The translations under genes and the position numbers were made by a program. A stretch of 5,755 nt of DNA from Burkholderiales bacterium (GTDB taxonomy: Bacteria; Pseudomonadota; Gammaproteobacteria; Burkholderiales; CAIKXV01). The first letter of the stretch is position 1, and each line of letters begins with the position of its first letter. The notes beneath the pieces were generated by a model that made no database searches, was not told where the DNA came from, and worked only from the letters and a program-made list of their open reading frames with translations. Shown one piece after another: positions 1-5,666 of the stretch. Location of the stretch: positions 1-5,755 of the forward strand of contig JACMMK010000448.1 of the NCBI GenBank assembly GCA_014379045.1. The letters run 5' to 3'.

Positions 1-217
1 CGGGCCCTGAGAACAGGCGCAGGGCAGCGACCGCATGCAGGTCTAGGATGTCATCGCCGATCGCGATGCCGCCGCGACGCTCGCCCCAGGCGGGGCTGAA
101 CACCCCCAACGGCAGATTCTGCAGCGGGAACGCAGGATGTGAGCGCGCCGACCCGACCCAACTCTGCCGGGTGGCGTCATGCGTCTCATCTGTTTGCAAG
201 GGCGATGGGTCGTTCAT
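1..217 (-). CDS. fahA: Fumarylacetoacetase, N-terminal part (runs off the left edge)
   Basis: Only the first 72 codons lie in the window, with no stop before the edge. Fumarylacetoacetase cleaves 4-fumarylacetoacetate to fumarate and acetoacetate, the last step of tyrosine/homogentisate breakdown in the cytoplasm. The translation has the family's N-terminal beta-barrel signature: residues 30-43 read FPLQNLPLGVFSPA and residues 50-60 read GIAIGDDILDL, followed by LFSGP at 68-72. This is very close to my recollection of the start of human FAH. The catalytic C-terminal domain is outside the window. The ATG (217..215) overlaps the TGA of the upstream hydrolase gene as ATGA. There is no good Shine-Dalgarno sequence, so translation is probably coupled to that gene. 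The 25 or so residues before the conserved block are polar and unremarkable. A paralogue acting on a related diketo acid cannot be excluded without the C-terminus. Confidence 0.9.
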   Translation of the reverse strand, partial: MNDPSPLQTDETHDATRQSWVGSARSHPAFPLQNLPLGVFSPAWGERRGGIAIGDDILDLHAVAALRLFSGP

Positions 218-1188
218 GAAGCAACCCGCGCACCACGGCGGTCTTCGCGCCAGCGACGCATGCGCGCATGCAATTCGTCATGGCTCGTTGCCGCGGCACC
301 GTCCGAGAATTCCCGGTACAGCGCATGCACGTTCACCACCATCCGTTCCTCGTCGAGCCAGCCGCGAAAGCCGTCGAGCGAGATATCGCGCGCAGCCGCT
401 TCTTCGGGCATGCCGGCATCGAATCGCTCGCGCGCCGCGATGCTGATGTACTCGAAGTACGCCTTGAGCCGGGCAACGCCCGCCTTGTCCGTGATCGGCC
501 CGTGGCCGGGGACGATCGTCTCGACATCCCAGGCGAGGATCCGGTCGCACGCTGCGATCCAGTTCGCCACCGGGCCTGCCCACACCGCGGGATGCCCGCC
601 GATGAACAGAATATCCCCGGTGAACACGGTGTGATCCTGCGGTACGAACACGAGCACGTCTCCCCGGGTGTGCGCTGGCCCGACGTTGAGCAGTTGCACC
701 GTCTTGCGGCCGACGCGGAGCGTCAGTTCGCGCTCGAATGTCTCGGTCGGCGGGGTGTAGACCACACCGTCCCAGTCGAAGCGTCCACCGTACAGTTCAT
801 GCACTGCCCGGCCCGCTTCGCCGAACTCCTGCCAGCGTCGCATGACCTCTGCGCGTCCTTCCGGGCGCCGCGCGTCCATCTCTTCGGCACAGGCGCGGCT
901 TGCCAGGATGCGAGCGCCTTCGACCAACTGGTTGCCGAAGGTATGGTCGCCATTGGAGTGCGTGTTCACGAGGGTACCGATGCGCCGGGCGGCCGGGACC
1001 GCGGCCCGGTAGCCGTCGAGCATTTCCTGCGTATGCGCGAGATCGAACAGGGTATCGACCAGCAAGGTTTCGCCCGCGTCGCTGATCAGGCCCGAGTTGC
1101 TGTAACCCCAACCGCCGTCGGGCTGAAGCCACGCATGGCAACCGTTGCCGAGGTCATGCAAGCCCTTCCGGAACTGCCATCGGCTCAT
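214..1188 (-). CDS. Metallo-beta-lactamase-fold hydrolase (324 aa)
   Basis: A cytoplasmic MBL-fold protein with no signal peptide. Residues 31-46 (NSGLISDAGETLLVDT) form the usual entry strands. The metal motif is THSNGDHTFGN (76-86), giving H77, N79, D81 and H82. The remaining ligands fit H173 (GPAHTRGD), D192 (FTGD) and H229 (VPGHGP). The second His of the textbook HxHxDH motif is Asn here. As I recall, a THxNGDHxxGN subgroup of MBL hydrolases shares this, so it is a lineage trait rather than damage. After the core, residues 235-324 form a helical, Arg-rich tail. The substrate is unknown: a thioester, lactone or other ester hydrolase is possible. The ATG has GGAG (1197..1194) five bases upstream. 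The gene lies 51 bases after Bug 1 and overlaps fumarylacetoacetase by 4 bases, so a hydrolytic step in the same pathway is inferred. Confidence 0.88.
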   Translation of the reverse strand: MSRWQFRKGLHDLGNGCHAWLQPDGGWGYSNSGLISDAGETLLVDTLFDLAHTQEMLDGYRAAVPAARRIGTLVNTHSNGDHTFGNQLVEGARILASRACAEEMDARRPEGRAEVMRRWQEFGEAGRAVHELYGGRFDWDGVVYTPPTETFERELTLRVGRKTVQLLNVGPAHTRGDVLVFVPQDHTVFTGDILFIGGHPAVWAGPVANWIAACDRILAWDVETIVPGHGPITDKAGVARLKAYFEYISIAARERFDAGMPEEAAARDISLDGFRGWLDEERMVVNVHALYREFSDGAAATSHDELHARMRRWREDRRGARVAS

Positions 1189-1239
1189 GTCTGCTCCGCG
1201 GCCGGGTTGTCGATGCGCGCCTCGTTCATCGTCGACACG

Positions 1240-2190
1240 TCATTCAGGCTGGATGCCGAGTGCGCCGATCAGTCGACGCTTGTATTCGTAATCGTCCCGA
1301 GTGCGCTGGGCGAAGCCGGCGCCGTCGACGTAGGCCACCTTCTGCCGGACCTTGATGCCGAAGGCCCGGAACGCTTCCGAGTTGACTGCGTCGGCGCAGC
1401 CTTTCTCGAGCGCCGCGAGTATGCGCGGGGGCAGCCCCTTCGGCGCGAACAAGCCCTGGTAGCCCGGCGGGATTGCGGGCATTCCGAGTTCGGACACCGT
1501 GGGTACATCGGCGATGAAGGGGAGGCGCGCATCGCTGAAGATCGCGAGCGGACGCAATGACGTGGCGGCGGACCCCATGCCCGAGACGCTGAAATCGATC
1601 TGTCCGCCCAGCACCTGCGGCACGGTCTGCGCGTCGCCGCGGAACGGCACATGGGTCAACTGGATGCCCAGTTCGCGTGCGAAGCCTTCGCCGGAAAGGT
1701 GACCCACGCTGGCGATGCCCGAGCTGCCGAACGACACCTTCGCCGGGTTCGCTCGCGCCTCGTCGACCAGGTCTTTGAGCGTTCGGTACTTCGATTTCGG
1801 CGCGACTGCGATCGCGAAGATGTTCTCGAACACCTGGCAGACGTAGGAAAAATCGTTCAGCGTGTAGGGCAGTTTCTTCACCAGGTGCGGTGCCGCGCTG
1901 ATCGCCGAAGTCGGGCCGAAAGCGAGCGTGTACCCGTCAGGCCGCGCTGCGGCGAGCTGGGCGAAGCCGATCGTGCCGCCTGCACCGTCCCGGTTGGTCA
2001 CGACGAACTGGCTGCCCAGCGCCTTCGACAGATTGTCGAGGAAGGCACGTCCCATCACGTCGGAATTGCCGCCGGCCGAGTACGGGATGATGACCTGTAC
2101 CGGCTGCGCCGGATACTTGTCCTGAGCGCTGGCGACACCCGTCGCAGCGATGGCGAGCGTGCAGACTGCGGCACGGAAACGGCTGACCAT
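1240..2190 (-). CDS. Bug/TctC-family periplasmic solute-binding protein 1 (316 aa)
   Basis: A tripartite-tricarboxylate-transporter type receptor (TctC family). These bind carboxylates or related small molecules in the periplasm; many are orphans lacking TctA/TctB. A Sec signal peptide is visible: MVSRFR, a hydrophobic stretch 7-20, and likely cleavage after VASA (A22) before QDKYP. Family motifs in order: IPYSAGGNSD (35-44), NRDGAGGTIG (66-75), RPDGYTL (83-89), HVPFRG (180-185), GGQIDF (195-200), DVPTVSELG (228-236) and C-terminal LGIQPE. Between GGQIDF and LRPLA the protein is about five residues shorter than Bug 2 and the usual family pattern, which removes part of a helix. The start is well supported: GGAGG (2201..2197) sits six bases before the ATG. 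It is first in an apparent operon with the MBL hydrolase and fumarylacetoacetase, suggesting it captures their substrate. The ligand cannot be read from sequence. Confidence 0.95.
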   Translation of the reverse strand: MVSRFRAAVCTLAIAATGVASAQDKYPAQPVQVIIPYSAGGNSDVMGRAFLDNLSKALGSQFVVTNRDGAGGTIGFAQLAAARPDGYTLAFGPTSAISAAPHLVKKLPYTLNDFSYVCQVFENIFAIAVAPKSKYRTLKDLVDEARANPAKVSFGSSGIASVGHLSGEGFARELGIQLTHVPFRGDAQTVPQVLGGQIDFSVSGMGSAATSLRPLAIFSDARLPFIADVPTVSELGMPAIPPGYQGLFAPKGLPPRILAALEKGCADAVNSEAFRAFGIKVRQKVAYVDGAGFAQRTRDDYEYKRRLIGALGIQPE

Positions 2191-2273
2191 GCACTTCCTC
2201 CGTTCGCTTCGCGCTTCCAGTGCGGGGTGCGACGTGTTCGACGCGGCCGGACGGTGCGGAAGTCGTTGGGTCG

Positions 2274-2303
2274 AGTGTAGGTGCGCCGGAAACTTCGCGT
2301 CAA
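2274..2303 (-). promoter_or_regulatory. Putative sigma70 promoter of the Bug 1 / MBL / fumarylacetoacetase operon
   Basis: On the minus strand TTGACG (2303..2298) is followed after 18 bases by TACACT (2279..2274). These match 5 of 6 and 4 of 6 bases of the -35 and -10 consensus. Transcription would start near 2267 and leave a leader of about 75 bases before the Bug 1 ATG. This is the best promoter-like sequence I found in the window. It is a by-eye match, with no experimental support. Confidence 0.5.
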
Positions 2304-2340
2304 TCGACTTCGACCTTCATGCCCCGGGCTTCGTACCGTG

Positions 2341-2399
2341 GGTCACAGGGTCGGTAGACGCTGCGCGCAGCGCCTGCGCCGACCGACGTCGCGGTGACC
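2341..2399. repeat. Nested inverted repeat, possible structured 5' leader
   Basis: Three inverted-repeat pairs nest almost on the same centre. GGTCAC (2341-2346) pairs with GTGACC (2394-2399), GGTCGG (2349-2354) with CCGACC (2379-2384), and a perfect 14-base palindrome CGCTGCGCGCAGCG (2359-2372) forms the core. Read as plus-strand RNA this would be a roughly 59-nt stem with internal loops, ending about 80 bases before the RraA-like start codon. No T-run follows, so it is not a standard intrinsic terminator. It could be a leader structure or a set of operator sites. High G+C makes chance pairing easier, so confidence is moderate. Confidence 0.45.
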
Positions 2400-2464
2400 T
2401 GGGGGCGCACGAGCGCTGGTAACGGCCGAGGCTTTCCGTCATCCTGAAGGTTGGCCACCCGCCC

Positions 2465-2470
2465 AAGGAG
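2465..2470 (+). promoter_or_regulatory. Ribosome-binding site deciding the RraA-like start
   Basis: AAGGAG lies 10 bases before the ATG at 2481. It favours that start over the in-frame TTG at 2451, whose only purine-rich upstream stretch (GAAGG) directly abuts the codon and is too close to work well. A second in-frame ATG at 2499 is also possible but is farther from this site. Confidence 0.6.
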
Positions 2471-2480
2471 CGCACCTCCG

Positions 2481-3173
2481 ATGCTCGTCACCCGCCCGAT
2501 GCCAGAGCCCGTCGCCCCGGAACTGCTCGCGATGCTGCTCGAGATAGATCCGGTCACCGTGGGACACTTCCGTCACTGGGGCTTCGTCGACCCGGCGATC
2601 ATGCCGGTGATTGCAGGGCGGCGCGTGGTCGGCACGGCGGTGACCGTGATGATGCCGGGCTTCGATACGACGATGATGCCGTACGTCCTCGATCACGTTC
2701 GTCCAGGCGATGTGCTGATCATCGATCGGCTGGGAGACAACCGCCACGCATGCATGGGCGGCGTGGTGGCGCTCGCGGCAAAGCTCGCGGGCGTCGCCGC
2801 GGTGGTGATCGACGGCCGGGCGTGCGATTTTGCCGAGATCCGCCAGTACGACCTGCCGGTCTGGTGCCGTGGCGATGCGCTGTTGACCGGCCAATCGGTG
2901 GCCCTGGGAGGCGCACTCAATCTGCCGGTCGCGTGCGGCGGGGTCGCGGTGCTTCCAGGCCAGGCCGTGCTCGCCGACACCGGCGGCGTGCTGGTGGTGC
3001 CGGCCGAAGACATCGCGGCGATCCATGCCACCGCGATGCCGATGCAAACGCTCGAACCCTCGCGTCTGGAACGCCTGCGTGCGGGAGAGAAGCTCGGCGC
3101 CGTGAACGGCGCCTCGGCCAAGGTCGCAGCCGCCCTGGCTCGGCAGCAGGGCCGCGGCGATGGGCACGCATGA
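2481..3173 (+). CDS. RraA-like / HMG-aldolase-superfamily protein with altered active site (230 aa)
   Basis: A member of the RraA-like fold, which includes the RNase E inhibitor RraA and the class II 4-hydroxy-4-methyl-2-oxoglutarate/oxaloacetate-cleaving aldolases. Recognisable blocks: GTAVTVMMPGFD (51-62), RPGDVLIID (74-82), MGGVVALAAKLAGVAAVVIDG (92-112), LPVWCRG (125-131), LNLPVACGGVAVLPG (147-160) and GGVLVVPAEDI (168-178). The length fits the family. In aldolases residues 111-117 would read like DGAVRDV; here they read DGRACDF, so the catalytic Arg aligns with C115 while D116 is kept. The usual PGD after the GGV strand is PGQ (159-161). Classical aldolase chemistry is therefore doubtful; a changed substrate or a non-catalytic role is possible. 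It stands alone on the plus strand, converging on the GlcG-like gene with 8 bases between stops. Confidence 0.87.
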   Translation: MLVTRPMPEPVAPELLAMLLEIDPVTVGHFRHWGFVDPAIMPVIAGRRVVGTAVTVMMPGFDTTMMPYVLDHVRPGDVLIIDRLGDNRHACMGGVVALAAKLAGVAAVVIDGRACDFAEIRQYDLPVWCRGDALLTGQSVALGGALNLPVACGGVAVLPGQAVLADTGGVLVVPAEDIAAIHATAMPMQTLEPSRLERLRAGEKLGAVNGASAKVAAALARQQGRGDGHA

Positions 3174-3181
3174 AGCTCTTG

Positions 3182-3607
3182 TCAAAAGCGGCGCTGCGCA
3201 CCCCGGATCGCGGAAACCGCGGCGAGCGCCACCTCCCTGTCCTGCGCGCCGGTGCCCGAGCCCACGCCTACCGCACCGATGCACACACCTTTCACGAGGA
3301 TTGGGATGCCACCGAGCAGCGCGATGTTCCGTCCACCGGTAGTGATCGCGATCTTTACTTCGACATCGGCCTCGCGCGGACCGGTCGGGCGTCGCGAAGA
3401 CGCCGCAGTCATCGCCTTGTGCAGCGACGACTCGAGGCTCAGGAAACGCGCTCCGTCCATGCGCACGAAGGCGATCTGGCATCCAGCGTCGTCGACGACG
3501 GTGATGCATTGGGGCACGTTCATCGCAGCGGCTTTCGCGATCCCGGCCTGCACCGCGCGCAGGGCGCCGTCGAGCGTGAGCTTCCGGTGGGGGATGTGAT
3601 CAGGCAT
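3182..3607 (-). CDS. GlcG/HbpS-like small protein (141 aa)
   Basis: A member of the GlcG/HbpS (former DUF336) family. HbpS of Streptomyces binds haem; GlcG is encoded in the E. coli glycolate operon without a settled function; many homologues sit in catabolic operons. Visible signature: LTLDGALRAVQAGIAKAA (10-27), VPQCITVVDDAGCQIAFVRMD (31-51), SLESSLHKAMTAASSRRPTG (57-76), LLGGIPILVKG (97-107) and GAVGVGSGTGAQDREVA (111-127). This is the full family length with no signal peptide. The ATG has AGGAGG (3622..3617) nine bases upstream. An in-frame ATG at 3673, also with a GGAGG-like site, would add 22 residues (MGLMLRARVC...) that lie outside the conserved domain, so I prefer 3607. It is divergent from Bug 2 (108 bases between starts) and convergent with the RraA-like gene. 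A small-molecule or haem-binding accessory role is possible; no enzyme activity can be claimed. Confidence 0.88.
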   Translation of the reverse strand: MPDHIPHRKLTLDGALRAVQAGIAKAAAMNVPQCITVVDDAGCQIAFVRMDGARFLSLESSLHKAMTAASSRRPTGPREADVEVKIAITTGGRNIALLGGIPILVKGVCIGAVGVGSGTGAQDREVALAAVSAIRGAQRRF

Positions 3608-3616
3608 TCGGTGGAG

Positions 3617-3622
3617 CCTCCT
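3617..3622 (-). promoter_or_regulatory. Ribosome-binding site of the GlcG-like gene
   Basis: AGGAGG on the minus strand, nine bases before the ATG at 3607. It is a full match to the anti-Shine-Dalgarno core and is the main reason for choosing this start over the upstream in-frame ATG at 3673. Confidence 0.65.
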
Positions 3623-3715
3623 GCACGAGGTTGGAAGAAAGGCGCAGACGCGAGCGCGCAGCATAAGGCCCATCGTCCTGCTCCTCCGTTCCTGATCGAA
3701 GGAAGCCCAGGGCCG

Positions 3716-4765
3716 ATGAGTGGAGCCCGATTCGGCTACGTGGATCCCGACACCTGTCAGGTGTCGGGCCGCTCGTCGCGGGCTCGACGATCGGCGTCGG
3801 CGGCAGTCGTCGCGACGCTCGCCATCATCGGCGCGATCGGTGCCCACTGCGCAACCGTGAATGCGGCCGACTATCCGGTGCGTGCCGTGCGCCTGGTGGT
3901 GCCGTTCGCGCCTGGAGGGGCTACCGACATCCTGGCGCGCGTCATCGCGCCGACGCTCGCGTCGACCTGGGGACAGTCCGTGCTGGTCGATAACCGGCCT
4001 GGCGCCGGCGGGGCGATCGGTGGCACGTTGGTCGCGAAGGCCAACCCCGACGGCCACACGCTGTTCGTGCCCTCGGGTACCCTGTTGACGGCGAATCCGT
4101 TCCTCTACTCCCGGCTCGCATACCAGCCGGCCCGCGATCTCGCTCCGATCACCATTCTCGCCAGCAATCCCCAGGTGATCGTCGTTTCGCCGACGCTTGC
4201 GGTGAAGACGGTGAAGGAACTCATCGCGCTCGCGAAGTCCAGACCGGCGGGTGTCACCTTCGCCTCGGCCGGCATCGGATCGCAGACGCACCTGGGCGCC
4301 GAGAGCTTCGCCTTCGTGGCCGGGATCGATGCGACCCACGTTCCCTACAGCAGCGGCGGACAAGCCAATGCCGCGGTGCTGAGCGGTGAAGTCCAGTTCG
4401 CTGCGGTGAGCATCTCGACCATCATGGGTCAGATCGGGCAGGGGAAGCTCCGGCCGATCGCCGTAACCAGTCGCGCGCGAGCGCGCCAGGCCCCCGAGAT
4501 CCCGACCGTGGCGGACACCCTCCCGGGTTTCGACAACTTGGGGTGGTTCGCGCTGATGTCGACCGCGGGCACGCCGGCGGCGATCGTGCAGCGCATCTAT
4601 CAGGATTGCGCGCGGATTCTCAAGCTGCCCGACGTGCAGACCCGGCTCGACCAGCTCGGCATGGATCCGATCGCGAGCACGCCCGAGGCATTCGCGAAGG
4701 AAATCGCGCGTGAATCGAAGATGTGGGCAGCGTTGATCGATGCGCGAAAGCTGAGGGCCGAGTAG
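3716..4765 (+). CDS. Bug/TctC-family periplasmic solute-binding protein 2 (349 aa)
   Basis: A second periplasmic receptor of the TctC family. Motifs in order: VPFAPGGATDILAR (62-75), NRPGAGGAIGG (93-103), NPDGHTL (110-116), HVPYSSGGQ (208-216), SGEVQF (223-228), GQGKLRPIAV (241-250), PEIPTVADT (260-268) and C-terminal WAALIDARKLRAE. The hydrophobic signal segment is at 28-47, with cleavage likely near VNA/ADYP (50-51). The N-terminal region before it is unusually long, about 27 residues with an RARR cluster at 22-25. The ATG at 3716 has AAGGA (3699-3703) at a longish 12-base spacing. In-frame GTG codons at 3740 or 3761 would give a more usual signal peptide but have poor ribosome-binding sites. 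There are no TctA/TctB genes nearby. The gene converges on the PhyH-like gene with 19 bases between stops. The ligand is unknown. Confidence 0.94.
   Translation: MSGARFGYVDPDTCQVSGRSSRARRSASAAVVATLAIIGAIGAHCATVNAADYPVRAVRLVVPFAPGGATDILARVIAPTLASTWGQSVLVDNRPGAGGAIGGTLVAKANPDGHTLFVPSGTLLTANPFLYSRLAYQPARDLAPITILASNPQVIVVSPTLAVKTVKELIALAKSRPAGVTFASAGIGSQTHLGAESFAFVAGIDATHVPYSSGGQANAAVLSGEVQFAAVSISTIMGQIGQGKLRPIAVTSRARARQAPEIPTVADTLPGFDNLGWFALMSTAGTPAAIVQRIYQDCARILKLPDVQTRLDQLGMDPIASTPEAFAKEIARESKMWAALIDARKLRAE
3746..3768. repeat. Perfect 23-base palindrome (11-base arms, 1-base centre)
   Basis: Arm CCCGACACCTG (3746-3756), a single T, then arm CAGGTGTCGGG (3758-3768), with no mismatch. With the start at 3716 it falls in codons 11-18 of Bug 2, before the hydrophobic signal segment. 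In RNA it would make a 9-bp stem with a 5-base loop. No T-run follows, so it is not an intrinsic terminator. The dyad is typical in size for a dimeric repressor site and lies near the Bug 2 / GlcG-like divergent promoter region. Confidence 0.6.
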
Positions 4766-4784
4766 TCGCAGCTCCAGCGCAATG

Positions 4785-5666
4785 CTAGATCGGGATATCC
4801 GCCAGCGACGCCGACTTCGTTCCCGCGAGCGGCGAGTTACCCGCCGCACGATACGTGTACACGAGCGAGAACTTCGGCGTGGTCGTGAAATTGCTGCCGG
4901 CGGCGTGAAACAGCCGGCAGTGAAACAGCACCAGGTCGCCCGGTGCGAGCGAGGGCGTGACCCGCGTCGCCAACAACATCTGATTGTCGTCTCGTTCGGT
5001 GCGCAGGAACTGGCGTTCGTCCAGTTGCTCATGGCCGAAGCGCATCCGGTGCGTACCCGGGATGAATGACAGGCACCCGTTCTCTTCGATCTCGCTGCCC
5101 AGCGCGAACCAGGCCGAGATCAGTTCGGGGCGCTGATACGACCAGTACCGGATGTCCTGGTGCCAATGCGTCGCGCTCGAGAAGCTCGGCATCTTGGTCA
5201 TCACGCAATTGTGATGCGACTGGACGAGCAGCACCGGAGCAGAAGGTTGCGCTGCCTCATCGCCCGTCGCCCCGGTCATCAATTCGCGCAACACGGCGCC
5301 CAGCGGGCCCGAGGTGCCCAGCGCGCGAAACGACTCGTCGCGTTCATACGCGCGCAGAAGCCGGCGCACCGTGTCACCGCCTGCCGTCGAGCGCGACCCG
5401 GGAGCGCCGGGATAGCCGACGTCGACCTCGAGTTCGAGCGGGTCGCGTCGCGCGATGAGTTGCTCCTCGGACGCCTCTCGCGCGGCGATCACCAGGTTCG
5501 GCGGCGACCATCCCCGCAAGACCAGCAACCCCTCGCGTTCGAAGTGCGCCCGCTCCGGGGGCGTGAGCACGGGGCCCGCAGTCGCGGCGTCGTGCGCGTG
5601 ATCGCCCTGCTCGGGTCCGAGCAGCGACCGCTCGATCGCCTCGGAGCGCGATTCGCTCGTTCTCAC
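4785..5666 (-). CDS. Phytanoyl-CoA-dioxygenase-like Fe(II)/2-oxoglutarate oxygenase (293 aa)
   Basis: A cytoplasmic PhyH-family oxygenase, expected to hydroxylate a small substrate using Fe(II), O2 and 2-oxoglutarate. Numbered from the GTG at 5666: LTPPERAHFEREGLLVLRGW (34-53) is the family's N-terminal helix and strand. THWHQDIRYWSY (166-177) gives iron ligands H169 and D171. GCLSFIPGTHR (197-207) and LAPGDLVLFHCRLFHAAGSN (240-259) follow, with distal ligand H254. The residue 11 after it, which is Arg in human PhyH (R275) and binds 2-oxoglutarate, is Lys here (K265). I chose GTG 5666 because it overlaps the upstream Bug 3 stop as GTGA. The longer frame from GTG 5705 would overlap Bug 3 by 43 bases and adds no conserved sequence. 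The neighbour suggests the substrate is imported through Bug 3; its identity is unknown. Confidence 0.9.
   Translation of the reverse strand: MRTSESRSEAIERSLLGPEQGDHAHDAATAGPVLTPPERAHFEREGLLVLRGWSPPNLVIAAREASEEQLIARRDPLELEVDVGYPGAPGSRSTAGGDTVRRLLRAYERDESFRALGTSGPLGAVLRELMTGATGDEAAQPSAPVLLVQSHHNCVMTKMPSFSSATHWHQDIRYWSYQRPELISAWFALGSEIEENGCLSFIPGTHRMRFGHEQLDERQFLRTERDDNQMLLATRVTPSLAPGDLVLFHCRLFHAAGSNFTTTPKFSLVYTYRAAGNSPLAGTKSASLADIPI

Larger units (their letters stand above)
2191..2480. other. Non-coding interval between Bug 1 and the RraA-like gene
   Basis: A 290-base divergent intergenic region. It holds the Bug 1 ribosome-binding site (2201..2197), the minus-strand promoter candidate (2303..2274), the nested inverted repeat (2341-2399) and the AAGGAG of the RraA-like gene (2465-2470). 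I found no convincing plus-strand promoter. Short reading frames cross it on both strands, but none shows family motifs or a good start. Confidence 0.6.

Noticed and set aside
48..634. Two plus-strand open frames (48-446 and 179-634)
   Set aside because: They are antisense to fumarylacetoacetase and the MBL hydrolase. Cys/Arg/Ser-rich translations without motifs indicate shadows.
268..1560. Long plus-strand open frame (430 codons) opposite the MBL hydrolase and Bug 1
   Set aside because: It is antisense to two genes with clear family motifs and crosses their boundary. It is Arg/Asp/Val-rich with no recognisable domain, as expected of an antisense shadow at high G+C.
2300..2557. Minus-strand frame ending YRPCDPRYEARGMKVEVD, considered as a remnant of a lost gene
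   Set aside because: The tail looks protein-like, but I cannot tie it to a family. The upstream half is antisense to the RraA-like start, and there is no ribosome-binding site. A protein search with the last 40 residues would settle it.
3175..3189. Short inverted repeat GCTCTT / AAAAGC across the RraA-like and GlcG-like stops, considered as a bidirectional terminator
   Set aside because: The arms are six bases with a mismatch and only a three-base loop, and there is no T-run. Too weak to call.
2439..3509. Minus-strand 356-codon open frame opposite the RraA-like gene
   Set aside because: It is rich in His and Arg with no domain signature, and it overlaps two genes with well-supported family motifs.
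2750..3715. Upstream extension of the Bug 2 frame (a 671-codon plus-strand frame)
   Set aside because: The extension is out of frame with the RraA-like gene it overlaps and antisense to the GlcG-like gene. The TctC motifs and signal peptide begin only after 3716.
3746..3768. Palindrome as a rho-independent terminator
   Set aside because: No run of T follows on either strand, and it lies inside the Bug 2 coding start rather than after a gene.
3608..5032. Upstream extension of the GlcG-like frame (a 616-codon minus-strand frame)
   Set aside because: Only the last 141 codons match a family. The rest is antisense to Bug 2 and part of the PhyH region, Arg-rich and of low complexity. Good ribosome-binding sites exist only near 3607 and 3673.
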